This document shows, piece after piece, positions 6,706-13,773 of a DNA stretch of 17,344 nt. Every line of letters starts with the position of its first letter. The first letter of the stretch is position 1. Origin of the DNA: Gemmatimonadales bacterium UBA7889 (GTDB lineage: Bacteria > Gemmatimonadota > Gemmatimonadetes > Longimicrobiales > Gaopeijiaceae). The stretch lies in assembly GCA_002501085.1 (NCBI GenBank), contig DLRL01000110.1:1-17344 (forward strand), in the 5' to 3' direction. Position numbers and translations under genes: made by a program. The notes under the pieces are model-generated. The model worked only from the letters and a program-made list of their open reading frames with translations, was not told the DNA's origin and did no database searches.

Positions 6706-7890
6706 CTAGAAGGCGCTTAGACCCGTCAGAGTCTGACCTAGGATAAGGGAGTGCACGTCGTGGGTACCCTCATACGTATAGACCGATTCAAGATTGGCCA
6801 TATGCCGCATTGAGTGGTATTCGACCAAGATTCCATTCGCACCGAGGAGCCGTCGAGCTTCACGTGCTACGTTTGCTGCCATATCACAGTTGGCGCGCTT
6901 TGCGAGTGATACCTGCTGTGGTGTCATCGTACCTTCATCCTTCATGCGGCCTAAGCGGTAGCACAGAAGCTGTCCCTGGGTGATCCCGGTTAGCATATCA
7001 GCGAGGCGCACCTGCTGAATCTGCTTGCCACCAATCGGGGTTTCGAACATCAAGCGTTCCTTGGAGTAAGAGAGCGCTTCATCGAAGCAAGCCATCGCTG
7101 CCCCTACAGCTCCCCACGAAATTCCGTACCGTGCCTGCGTCAGGCACATAAGAGGATTCTTGAGACCCTCGCTTCCACCAGGTAGGACCGCAGTATCAGG
7201 TATTTCTACATCTTGCAGGACTAATTCACTGGTGTCGGATGCTAGAAGTGACAGCTTCCCTTCCTGGTCCTTTGCACTAAAGCCTGGTGTGTCCGTTGGC
7301 ACAACGAAACCTCTGATACCCTTTACATCACCAATGTCACCGGTCTGAGCCCAGATGATTGCAACGTCAGCCATCGATCCATTCGTGATCCACATCTTGG
7401 CTCCGTTCAAGAGCCAGCCATCTGATGTCTGTTTCGCGGTAGTGATCATCCCTGCAGGGTTTGAACCGTAGTCTGGTTCAGTCAGTCCAAAGCAACCAAT
7501 CGCTTCACCTGAAGCCAGTTTCGGGAGCCAGTCTGTGCGTTGTTCCTCACTACCAAAAGCGTAGATGGGGTACATCACAAGTGCACCCTGAACTGAAGTA
7601 AACGATCGCACACCGGAATCCCCACGCTCGAGTTCCTGCATGATGATTCCATAAGCCACATTGTTCAGTTCAGCGCAGCCGTACTGTTCTGGCAGGTTAG
7701 CACCGAACACGCCTAGTTCCCCAAGTTCAGGGATGAGTTCGGTCGGGAAGCGACGCTTATGGTACGCCTCCCCGATGACCGGCATCAGCCGATCCTCTAC
7801 CCAGTCGCGCACAGTGTCTCTGACCATCCGCTCCTCTTCAGAGAAGAGGTCGTCTAGGTCATAAAAGTCGATGCCTTGGAAGTGGGCCAT
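6706..7890 (-). CDS. gcdH: Glutaryl-CoA dehydrogenase (acyl-CoA dehydrogenase family)
   Basis: A 394-residue FAD flavoprotein, full length for the family. It should oxidise and decarboxylate glutaryl-CoA to crotonyl-CoA in lysine/tryptophan breakdown, passing electrons to electron-transfer flavoprotein. The N-terminal helical domain (about 1-125) includes ERGDSGVRSFTSVQ, where Arg-Ser corresponds to the glutarate-binding region of GCDH. The middle domain has CFGLTEPDYGSNPAGM and MWITNGSMADVAIIWA. The C-terminal domain ends YEGTHDVHSLILG, with Glu374 as catalytic base; this ending separates GcdH from most other acyl-CoA dehydrogenases. The enzyme is cytosolic. It lies between the zinc-ribbon membrane protein (70 bases upstream) and the YaiI-like gene (17 bases downstream). 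No other lysine-degradation gene is visible. Confidence 0.93.
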   Translation of the reverse strand: MAHFQGIDFYDLDDLFSEEERMVRDTVRDWVEDRLMPVIGEAYHKRRFPTELIPELGELGVFGANLPEQYGCAELNNVAYGIIMQELERGDSGVRSFTSVQGALVMYPIYAFGSEEQRTDWLPKLASGEAIGCFGLTEPDYGSNPAGMITTAKQTSDGWLLNGAKMWITNGSMADVAIIWAQTGDIGDVKGIRGFVVPTDTPGFSAKDQEGKLSLLASDTSELVLQDVEIPDTAVLPGGSEGLKNPLMCLTQARYGISWGAVGAAMACFDEALSYSKERLMFETPIGGKQIQQVRLADMLTGITQGQLLCYRLGRMKDEGTMTPQQVSLAKRANCDMAANVAREARRLLGANGILVEYHSMRHMANLESVYTYEGTHDVHSLILGQTLTGLSAF

Positions 7891-7960
7891 CGTCTGGATT
7901 CCGTTCTGAGAGTGTTAGGTGCGCGGAAATCTAGCTCGTCCTCTGTTAAGGGGTAGCGCT

Positions 7961-8326
7961 CTAGGGTGAGCCAAGGGAAGGTGGTGTAGCTTCAACTGCT
8001 CGTGCGTTCCGAAATCGCATACCGCCATAGATGATCTCTCTAGCGACCTTCGACCCGATCCAAATCGCCGCAGCGATCGTACCAAACCAACCTCCAATCA
8101 CCAGATCTGTCGGTTGAATCACAGTCCAAACATAGATCGCAACCCCAACGCCAAATGCGAGCCCCCCTCCCCAACCCCACCAAGAGGCTCGGTTCCGAGC
8201 CCGAATCCTGCAACGGTCGCACCAGAGTAAGCGATCTAGGTACATCTGATCATGCACTTCTAGGCAACGAACGCACGTAACCTCTTCCGGGTATCGGTCA
8301 CGCCAGGTTGGGCCGTCGCTCCCCAT
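7961..8326 (-). CDS. Small membrane protein with N-terminal four-cysteine zinc ribbon
   Basis: A 121-residue protein of unknown function. The N-terminal 40 residues hold two pairs, CVRC (Cys18, Cys21) and CDRC (Cys36, Cys39), spaced as in a zinc ribbon. A Trp/Gly-rich patch leads into two hydrophobic segments at about 49-71 and 76-93, so the protein is probably a membrane hairpin with the ribbon in the cytosol. The tail is hydrophilic. GAGGG eight bases before the ATG supports the start. It lies 20 bases downstream of the dehydrogenase relic and 70 bases upstream of gcdH, all leftward. Codon use and frame length look genuine, but I recognise no named family. Confidence 0.7.
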   Translation of the reverse strand: MGSDGPTWRDRYPEEVTCVRCLEVHDQMYLDRLLWCDRCRIRARNRASWWGWGGGLAFGVGVAIYVWTVIQPTDLVIGGWFGTIAAAIWIGSKVAREIIYGGMRFRNARAVEATPPSLGSP

Positions 8327-8346
8327 CTGCGCGCCCTCTTCGCTCT

Positions 8347-8478
8347 CTACGCTAAAGCCCCAGCAAGGGCATCAGTGTACTCTGTGGTCGACGCACCGCC
8401 ACCCATATCAACGGTAAGGACCTGGGTAACTTCCGGACCAATTCCATCCCCGGGGATTACGGTAATAGTTTGCGACAT
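8347..8478 (-). pseudogene. Internally deleted isocitrate/3-isopropylmalate dehydrogenase relic
   Basis: A 43-codon frame starts ATG at 8478 and stops TAG at 8347. Its first half, MSQTITVIPGDGIGPEVTQV, is the N-terminal signature of the beta-decarboxylating dehydrogenases (NAD-isocitrate and isopropylmalate dehydrogenase). Its second half, VDMGGGASTTEYTDALAGAL, matches their C-terminal end (consensus DLGGxASTTEFTDA). The roughly 290-residue middle, which holds the substrate and metal residues, is absent. The two ends are joined in the same frame near LTVDM. The gene therefore cannot encode an active enzyme and is called an internal-deletion pseudogene, though an assembly collapse would look the same. 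It sits between a small lipoprotein gene and the zinc-ribbon gene. Confidence 0.75.
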
Positions 8479-8528
8479 CAGGTCTCAGTTATTCTCAGTG
8501 CCATAACCAGGCCCATAGAGGACCCAGC

Positions 8529-9029
8529 TCATTTACTATTCGTGTACCTGGGATTGTAGTTGTATTCCTCCGCGTGGTCTTCACCCCAACGGACAAGATC
8601 CTGGAGAAGTGTGACACGTCCAGTACCATTCACACGTGCTCGGCCCGCAATATTGAGTGCCCTGCGCCACTGGATATCACTCAAGGCATCCCTGCCCAGG
8701 AGTACGTTCGCGACCTCACTCTCCCCGACCATAGTTATAACTCTGACGGCAGCCAGACTCGGATAATCATTCAACAGCTGTTGGGTTTCTTCACTAAAAA
8801 GGAAAATGTGAGGACCGACTTTCGCCCACAGGGCACCTCCACGCCGGAGTTGTCGCGCAGACTGGGCAACAGTTACCACTGCGACGTTGCCTTTAACCTC
8901 AGCGCCAAGACGACCGTCATAAAGGTAATGAGCCTCAATTTCAGCACTGGAGGGCAAAACTAAATCGACCGGTTCTCCACACCCTATGAGGGTGAGAATC
9001 AGTAAAACCATTAATTTAAGCCGAAACAT
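8529..9029 (-). CDS. Small lipoprotein of unknown function
   Basis: A 166-residue protein with a clear lipoprotein signal: MFRLK, a hydrophobic run, then lipobox LIGC with Cys17. The mature part mixes beta-like segments (GNVAVVTVAQSARQ, LAAVRVITMV) with helical stretches and ends in a polar tail. I see no catalytic motif and recognise no family. No strong ribosome site precedes the ATG. The gene is first in a leftward run (dehydrogenase relic, zinc-ribbon protein, gcdH) and divergent from the LVIVD-type propeller gene, with about 170 bases between them for promoters. Its location is probably the inner face of the outer membrane or the periplasm; function is unknown. Confidence 0.75.
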   Translation of the reverse strand: MFRLKLMVLLILTLIGCGEPVDLVLPSSAEIEAHYLYDGRLGAEVKGNVAVVTVAQSARQLRRGGALWAKVGPHIFLFSEETQQLLNDYPSLAAVRVITMVGESEVANVLLGRDALSDIQWRRALNIAGRARVNGTGRVTLLQDLVRWGEDHAEEYNYNPRYTNSK

Positions 9030-9185
9030 GATCTCATAGGTCCGTTGTGCGAACGTTATCCTACCTAGCTATACCACCGCAATCTTCGGGCCAACAATTC
9101 GGCCCAACTCATATCAGACACCGTCTCAAGATGTTGGAGACCTCCTTGATAGGTGTAGTTTGATAAGGTAATCATCGTCTCATTG

Positions 9186-9194
9186 AAGAGGAGA
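9186..9194 (+). promoter_or_regulatory. Shine-Dalgarno supporting a TTG start at 9201
   Basis: AAGAGGAGA contains GAGGAG (9188-9193) seven bases before TTG 9201. The alternative in-frame TTG at 9183 lies before this site and has no good ribosome site of its own. The downstream start also gives a more typical short signal peptide. Confidence 0.6.
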
Positions 9195-9200
9195 CCTGGG

Positions 9201-10967
9201 TTGATCATACGGGTCCAACCAAGCCTGCTTGCTACGGCAACATTAGGGATCTTGGCTTCTTCTTGTGGGGTTTCTGAGCCTGAACTTCCGCCATATCTCG
9301 AGTTCTCGCAGCCAGTCCTCGAGCTTGGACTCGAGCGAACAGGTCAGGTATGGATCCGTAACACAGGAGGGCAGTCGATTGGTCCGGTGGAATTCATACC
9401 AGGTGAGATTCGTGACCTAGCTGGATCGATGGTACCAGGATCACGATTGTCACTGGATCCTGTCGAGGTCCCTACTCTCAATCCAGGAGACGAGCGTCTT
9501 CTCACCTTGGAACTTTCTCTAGATGGATCTATGAACTCTGGTGAGTACGACACTTGGGTGCGCGCTCGTGGTCCAGTAGTAAGTGCTTTGCTTGCCGTCC
9601 GATTCATGGTTCTTAGCGAATTGGAAGTGGCCGTCACAAGCGTAACGATCATAGCCCCTTCCTTTGACCCTAGGGCTGGGGACGTAATCAACTTACCACT
9701 AGAAGCTCGCGATACGGCGGGCACCTTACTCCAGGGAGTCCCTGTATACTGGTCAGTCCAGCCATCGCAAGCCGGATACATTACGAAAAATGGACGATTT
9801 GTCGGCTATAAGACTGGACCAATGTCTGTAATTGCACAGGCTGGCACCATCTCGGACACATTGGCACTCGATATCCTGCATCGAAACATTGACGGTTCAT
9901 TCATTGTGGCCCGTACTGGCCGCGAGGTCGAGCGCTATACCTCGGACCTTTGGCTTCATGGGGACGTCCTGTACAGTGGTACGTGGGGCACACGACAAAC
10001 TGGAACACAGTCGAGTTTCGGTAACACCCTCAACATTTGGGATATCTCAACCTCTGGAACAACTCTTCACGCTATAGAGAAGAGTTTCTCGATTGAGATT
10101 GATGCGAGAGTAGTGAACGATATCAAGGTCAGGGCAGACGGGGAGTTGGCAATTATCACCCATGAAGGCTCGGATGATGCCCAGAACGGAATCACGATCC
10201 TAAACCTCGACAACCCACTCGAGCCCACGGTTGTAAGTCGGTTCACAAGTGAATTGGAGTCGGGTGTCCATAACGTCTGGATCGAAGGAGATTATGCGTA
10301 TCTCGTCGTGGACGGCGTAGGAAACGGACTCCGGATACTCGACATTTCTGACCCTGATAATCCGAGTGTTGTGGCTCGTTTCTGGGCTGGAGAGAGCTTC
10401 CTTCATGACGTCTACGTACGGGATGGCTTGGCGTTTCTCTCACATTGGAATGCTGGGCTGGTAATCCTAGACGTTGGGAACGGCATTTCGGACGGATCAC
10501 CCGAAAACCCCGTTGAAGTATCTAGGCTCTCAGAACTCGGTGGGCAGACACATAACGCATGGTACTGGCCAGAATCAGGCTATGTCTTCGTTGGTGAGGA
10601 AGATTTTGACTCGCCAGGGATTATGCACGTTGTAGATCTACGGAATCTTCTAGAACCCCGAGAGGTGGCAACATTTAGAGTGCCCGGTCAGACACCGCAT
10701 AACTTCTGGCTTGATGAGGGCAGCGGGACACTCTATCTGGCTTGGTACGGAAACGGAATTCGAGCACTAGATGTCACTGGTGATCTGCTGGGAGAACTAG
10801 ATCATCAGGGTCGTGAGATAGCCGGGTTCATCTATAATGGCGGATCTGGTACTACTTGTAACCGAGGAAGCGGAGATACCTGCACCTGGGCACCACAGAT
10901 TCACGGAGGTCTTGTCTGGGTCTCGGATATGAACCAAGGACTTGTAGGATTCGAGCCGCCAAGGTGA
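9201..10967 (+). CDS. LVIVD-repeat beta-propeller lipoprotein with Ig-like N-terminal domains
   Basis: About 588 residues from TTG 9201 (TTG 9183 would add six). The signal ends LASSC with probable lipidated Cys22. Residues about 30-140 look like an immunoglobulin-like domain, and 145-225 a Big-type bacterial Ig-like domain (EARDTAGTLLQGVPVYWSV). Residues about 235-584 form a propeller of LVIVD-type repeats, with strands such as GLRILDISDPDNPSVVARF and AGLVILDVGN. Four blades carry His-Asn/Asp-x-aromatic: His357 (HNVW), His402 (HDVY), His451 (HNAW), His500 (HNFW). Cys553 and Cys561 near the end could form a disulfide. LVIVD proteins are cell-surface or periplasmic proteins with no established activity; binding or adhesion is a guess. 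The stop overlaps the next gene's start, so the two are probably made together. Confidence 0.85.
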   Translation: MIIRVQPSLLATATLGILASSCGVSEPELPPYLEFSQPVLELGLERTGQVWIRNTGGQSIGPVEFIPGEIRDLAGSMVPGSRLSLDPVEVPTLNPGDERLLTLELSLDGSMNSGEYDTWVRARGPVVSALLAVRFMVLSELEVAVTSVTIIAPSFDPRAGDVINLPLEARDTAGTLLQGVPVYWSVQPSQAGYITKNGRFVGYKTGPMSVIAQAGTISDTLALDILHRNIDGSFIVARTGREVERYTSDLWLHGDVLYSGTWGTRQTGTQSSFGNTLNIWDISTSGTTLHAIEKSFSIEIDARVVNDIKVRADGELAIITHEGSDDAQNGITILNLDNPLEPTVVSRFTSELESGVHNVWIEGDYAYLVVDGVGNGLRILDISDPDNPSVVARFWAGESFLHDVYVRDGLAFLSHWNAGLVILDVGNGISDGSPENPVEVSRLSELGGQTHNAWYWPESGYVFVGEEDFDSPGIMHVVDLRNLLEPREVATFRVPGQTPHNFWLDEGSGTLYLAWYGNGIRALDVTGDLLGELDHQGREIAGFIYNGGSGTTCNRGSGDTCTWAPQIHGGLVWVSDMNQGLVGFEPPR

Positions 10968-11992
10968 TCCAGTACCTGGTTAGGGTGACATCCCGAGTAT
11001 TTGTGGGAGTGGTGATTCTGGCCACCGCATGCTCACCTGTTCCTGGTGAACGTCTTCTTGTCACTTCAGGCTTCACTGACCAAATCTTCGTACTCGATGC
11101 TCGCACCGGCCAAGTGACTGATTCTTTGTCACTCGACCGTCGTCCTGGTGAGCGCGACGAGCCTCACTCTGTCACCGTCTCGCCAGATGGCTCCCATTTC
11201 TATGCTACCCTGTCACATGGAGAACCGTCTTTTTGGAAATATGAATCAGACGGACTGCGTTTGGTCGGGAGATTAACCCTACCGGCCAATGGAGCCTCCC
11301 GCGTCCGATTGAGTCCTGATGGGTCACTTGCAGCTATTCCTGACTATTGGCTAAGCGGAGGGGGAGTGGAAAGTCGCGTGGCCTTCGTACGGACTGATGA
11401 CCTGACCGTCCTGGCAAACCCCAAGCTATGCCCAGCACCTCATGATGCGGTCTTCTCACCAAGCGGAGATCGTGTAGCAGTGATTTGTCCTCTCAGTGAT
11501 GAGTTGGTGATCATAAAAACTGACGGATTTGTTGAAATTAACCGCTCTAAGATCGGAGAGTCGGGAGACAGGCCCTTAAATGCAGCCTGGATGGCCGAAG
11601 GGGAAAACCTTCTAGTGGCGTTGGCTAATGGGAGTAAACTCCTGAAGCTGGAGATCAATGAGGACATTCATGAAAGCTCTCAAGTAATCACCGGTACCCA
11701 ACCAGCTCAGTTAGCAGTCGCTCCTGGCGGATCACCTGTAGTTGTCGCAAACAGAGGTTCTGGCTCCGTAACGATTATCACTTCGGACGGCGCCAGGTCT
11801 ACTGAAATCGAGCTACCTGGGCCGCACCCACATGGCGTCGCATTTGGTCAGGACCCAACCGTAGTGTACGTGACGTACGAGGGAGACACACGGACACTCG
11901 GTGGAGTAGTAGCAATCGATGTGGGCACTGGAGAGATGCTTTGGCGAACTGAAGTAGGGAGTTTTACTCTTGGCGTGGCTGTATTGCCTTAG
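10964..11992 (+). CDS. YVTN-type beta-propeller lipoprotein
   Basis: A 342-residue protein starting GTG at 10964, its first four bases GTGA overlapping the previous stop, a layout typical of translational coupling. A signal of about 22 residues ends LATAC with probable lipidated Cys23. The rest is a seven-bladed-like propeller built of about 40-residue repeats: LLVTSGFTDQIFVLDARTGQ, then EPHSVTVSPDGS, RVRLSPDGS, APHDAVFSPSGD, QPAQLAVAPGG and HPHGVAFGQDP. This is the YVTN/40-residue surface-repeat pattern. No enzyme active site is visible, so it is likely a binding or structural partner of the preceding propeller. Its stop overlaps the convergent msrB stop by a few bases. A start a few codons later is possible because no strong ribosome site precedes GTG. 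Confidence 0.83.
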   Translation: MIQYLVRVTSRVFVGVVILATACSPVPGERLLVTSGFTDQIFVLDARTGQVTDSLSLDRRPGERDEPHSVTVSPDGSHFYATLSHGEPSFWKYESDGLRLVGRLTLPANGASRVRLSPDGSLAAIPDYWLSGGGVESRVAFVRTDDLTVLANPKLCPAPHDAVFSPSGDRVAVICPLSDELVIIKTDGFVEINRSKIGESGDRPLNAAWMAEGENLLVALANGSKLLKLEINEDIHESSQVITGTQPAQLAVAPGGSPVVVANRGSGSVTIITSDGARSTEIELPGPHPHGVAFGQDPTVVYVTYEGDTRTLGGVVAIDVGTGEMLWRTEVGSFTLGVAVLP

Positions 11993-12450
11993 CCATCACT
12001 TACTTCGCCAGAAGAACTATTGGGTTCATCTCTCGACAACGAGTCCCGCGAGGCCTCTGTTTGATCTAGTTCAAGTGAACACGAGTTCACACAATAGCGC
12101 AGACCAGTCGGTTGCGGACCATCAGGAAAGAGATGGCCGAGGTGTCCACTACACCGCGAACAATGTACTTCGGTTCTGGCCATAAAGAGTGACTTATCCG
12201 CCTCAGTTTTGACCGCGTCGTTGTTGACTGTTTCATAAAAAGAGGGCCAACCTGTACCCGAATCATACTTCGCAGAAGCTGTGAACAAAAGAGATCCACA
12301 GCCTCTACATCGATAGATTCCAGGCCGCTTTTCATCCCAGTACTTTCCTGAAAAAGCCGCTTCGGTACCCTGCTCGCGGAGAACTCTGTATTCCTCACTG
12401 CTAAGGAGTTCTCTCCAATCCGCATCAGTTTTAGGGCTTCCATCATCCAT
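11989..12450 (-). CDS. msrB: Peptide-methionine (R)-S-oxide reductase MsrB
   Basis: A 153-residue enzyme repairing methionine R-sulfoxide in oxidised proteins. It has the zinc pairs CRGC (Cys48, Cys51) and CSRC (Cys97, Cys100), the motif YDSGTGWPSFYE, HLGHLFPDGP, and catalytic Cys120 in GLRYCVNSCSLEL. Position 124 is Cys where Ala is usual, while the GTGWPS motif carries Thr at the usual resolving-Cys site, so Cys124 might serve in recycling. No signal peptide is visible, so it is probably cytosolic. A longer frame back to 12627 exists, but its extra 59 residues match nothing and overlap the divergent cupin; GGAG eight bases before ATG 12450 supports the short form. A 30-residue Ser/Glu-rich tail follows the domain. 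Confidence 0.93.
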   Translation of the reverse strand: MDDGSPKTDADWRELLSSEEYRVLREQGTEAAFSGKYWDEKRPGIYRCRGCGSLLFTASAKYDSGTGWPSFYETVNNDAVKTEADKSLFMARTEVHCSRCSGHLGHLFPDGPQPTGLRYCVNSCSLELDQTEASRDSLSRDEPNSSSGEVSDG

Positions 12451-12455
12451 GTTAT

Positions 12456-12472
12456 CCACTCCATAAAAGTGG
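12456..12472 (-). promoter_or_regulatory. Possible hairpin overlapping the msrB ribosome site
   Basis: In the leftward transcript CCACT (12472-12468) can pair with AGTGG (12460-12456) around seven bases. The GGAG ribosome site (12462-12459) lies half in the loop and half in the stem. The five-base stem is weak, so any effect on translation is speculative. Confidence 0.2.
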
Positions 12473-12596
12473 GCTCGTTTACCCTTCCGTAAATTGGGGG
12501 ATCCATCAATAACAACAGAAAGCTTATGCTGACCATTGACATTGGACACCTTGGAGTTCCGATTGGCCGGTTCTCCAAGCAAACCAGGAGTAAACA

Positions 12597-12980
12597 ATGA
12601 GCGACACTCCACTGCGTCCCACACCATGGGACGATATCCCTCTGGAAACTGTAACAGACACCATCAAGCGCCGCCTATTCTCGGGAGAGCGCATGATGCT
12701 CGCTCACGTGCATCTAGATAAGGGTGCAATCGTGCCCATGCACTCCCATGAGAATGAGCAACTCACATGGATCATTGAGGGGGCCCTGCGTTTCTGGATT
12801 GGGGAAGAAGGCTCTGATGATTTCCAAGAGATGGTCGTCTCGGCAGGCGAGACTCTATATATACCATCGAATGTTCCTCATAAAGCCGAGGCCCTCGAAG
12901 ACACATTTGATGTAGACGTCTTTTCCCCGCCCCGCCAGGATTGGCTAGACGGCACCGATACTTATTTCGATCGAAAGTGA
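12597..12980 (+). CDS. Small cupin-domain protein, first gene of a cupin-SDR-IlvE operon
   Basis: A 127-residue single-domain cupin without a signal peptide, so cytosolic. Motif 1 is PMHSHENEQLTWIIEG (His49, His51, with Glu54 and Gln55), and motif 2 is LYIPSNVPHKAEA with His95: a likely mononuclear metal site. It resembles small stand-alone cupins such as those in dioxygenase or biosynthetic (BacB-like) operons, but no substrate can be assigned. AGGAG seven bases before ATG gives a good ribosome site. It is divergent from msrB with about 145 bases between. Its stop is followed after one base by the ATG of the SDR gene, so the operon is near certain. The cupin may act on the same metabolite as the two enzymes that follow. 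Confidence 0.88.
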   Translation: MSDTPLRPTPWDDIPLETVTDTIKRRLFSGERMMLAHVHLDKGAIVPMHSHENEQLTWIIEGALRFWIGEEGSDDFQEMVVSAGETLYIPSNVPHKAEALEDTFDVDVFSPPRQDWLDGTDTYFDRK

Positions 12981-12981
12981 T

Positions 12982-13773
12982 ATGGACTTAGGAATTAAAG
13001 GAAAAACGGCACTTGTATGTGGCTCTAGCCAGGGCCTAGGAAGAGCGATTGCTCATGCACTCGCAATGGAGGGAGTACGCCTAGTTATCAACTCCCGCTC
13101 AGCCGACAAGCTCTCTGATGTTCGGGCTGAAATCGTAGAAGCTACAGGGGCAAACGTTGTTAGTATCGCAGCCGATCTCACGGATCCCGAAGGAGTTAAT
13201 TCACTCGTAGCTCAAACTGAAGAAGCTTTTGGGAAGATAGATGTATTGGTCACCAATACTGGGGGACCCCCAGCCGGTCCATTCGAATCGCACTCACCCG
13301 AAGTCTGGAAACACGCAATTGCTCAGAACTTCGAGAGCGTCGTGAATCTGGTCCGTGCAGTTTTGCCGGGCATGAGAGAGAGCAAGTGGGGTCGGATCGT
13401 GAACGTGACATCCATCTCGGTTAAACAACCAGTCGATGGGCTGATCCTATCAAATGCGATTCGGGCAGGAGTTACAGGCTTTGCAAAGACTATCTCAAAC
13501 GAAGTCGCCCCATTTAATGTGACAGTAAACAATGTCCTCCCGGGATATACCCGAACAGAGAGACTGATTCATCTAGCAGAAGTCGTAGCAGAGCGTGATG
13601 GTGTTAGTTTGGAAGGCGCTTACCAAAGCTGGGAACGCGAGATTCCCATGGGTCGCCTTGCGGATCCGAATGAACTGGCTGCGGTTGTGGCCTTCTTGTG
13701 TTCCGGGCAAGCATCTTACGTTACTGGACAATCAATCGCCGTCGATGGCGGCTGGATAAAGGGGCTCGTCTGA
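12982..13773 (+). CDS. Short-chain dehydrogenase/reductase family protein with altered active site
   Basis: A 263-residue SDR, usual length. The Rossmann nucleotide motif is GSSQGLG (14-20), with ADLTD at 64-68 and NTGG at 92-95. Ser144 in NVTSIS is the catalytic serine. At +13, where Tyr is expected, Ser157 stands in LSNAIRAG, and at +4 from it Arg161 replaces the usual Lys. Thus two of three core catalytic residues are changed, as I recall for a subset annotated as 3-oxoacyl-ACP reductase-like with TGGPPxGPF and LSNxxR motifs. The C-terminus VTGQSIAVDGGWIKG is normal. It may use a different mechanism, substrate or be a non-reducing homolog. It follows the cupin by one base and overlaps ilvE by one base (TGATG). 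Confidence 0.88.
   Translation: MDLGIKGKTALVCGSSQGLGRAIAHALAMEGVRLVINSRSADKLSDVRAEIVEATGANVVSIAADLTDPEGVNSLVAQTEEAFGKIDVLVTNTGGPPAGPFESHSPEVWKHAIAQNFESVVNLVRAVLPGMRESKWGRIVNVTSISVKQPVDGLILSNAIRAGVTGFAKTISNEVAPFNVTVNNVLPGYTRTERLIHLAEVVAERDGVSLEGAYQSWEREIPMGRLADPNELAAVVAFLCSGQASYVTGQSIAVDGGWIKGLV

Noticed and set aside
8574..8963. Plus-strand frame of 129 codons opposite the small lipoprotein gene
   Set aside because: No ribosome site, signal or family pattern; the minus-strand frame has a clear lipobox and fits the local gene direction.
9088..9105. GGGCC/GGCCC inverted repeat between the small lipoprotein and the LVIVD gene
   Set aside because: Only five pairs around an eight-base loop; expected by chance in a region of this length and not tied to any other signal.
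9149..9180. TTGATA with TAATCA 17 bases on, before the LVIVD propeller gene
   Set aside because: The -35-like box is good but TAATCA matches the -10 consensus in too few positions, and promoter consensus for this phylum is uncertain.
12451..12627. N-terminal extension of MsrB by 59 residues
   Set aside because: Residues match no MsrB feature, the region contains the divergent cupin start and leader, and ATG 12450 has its own good ribosome site.
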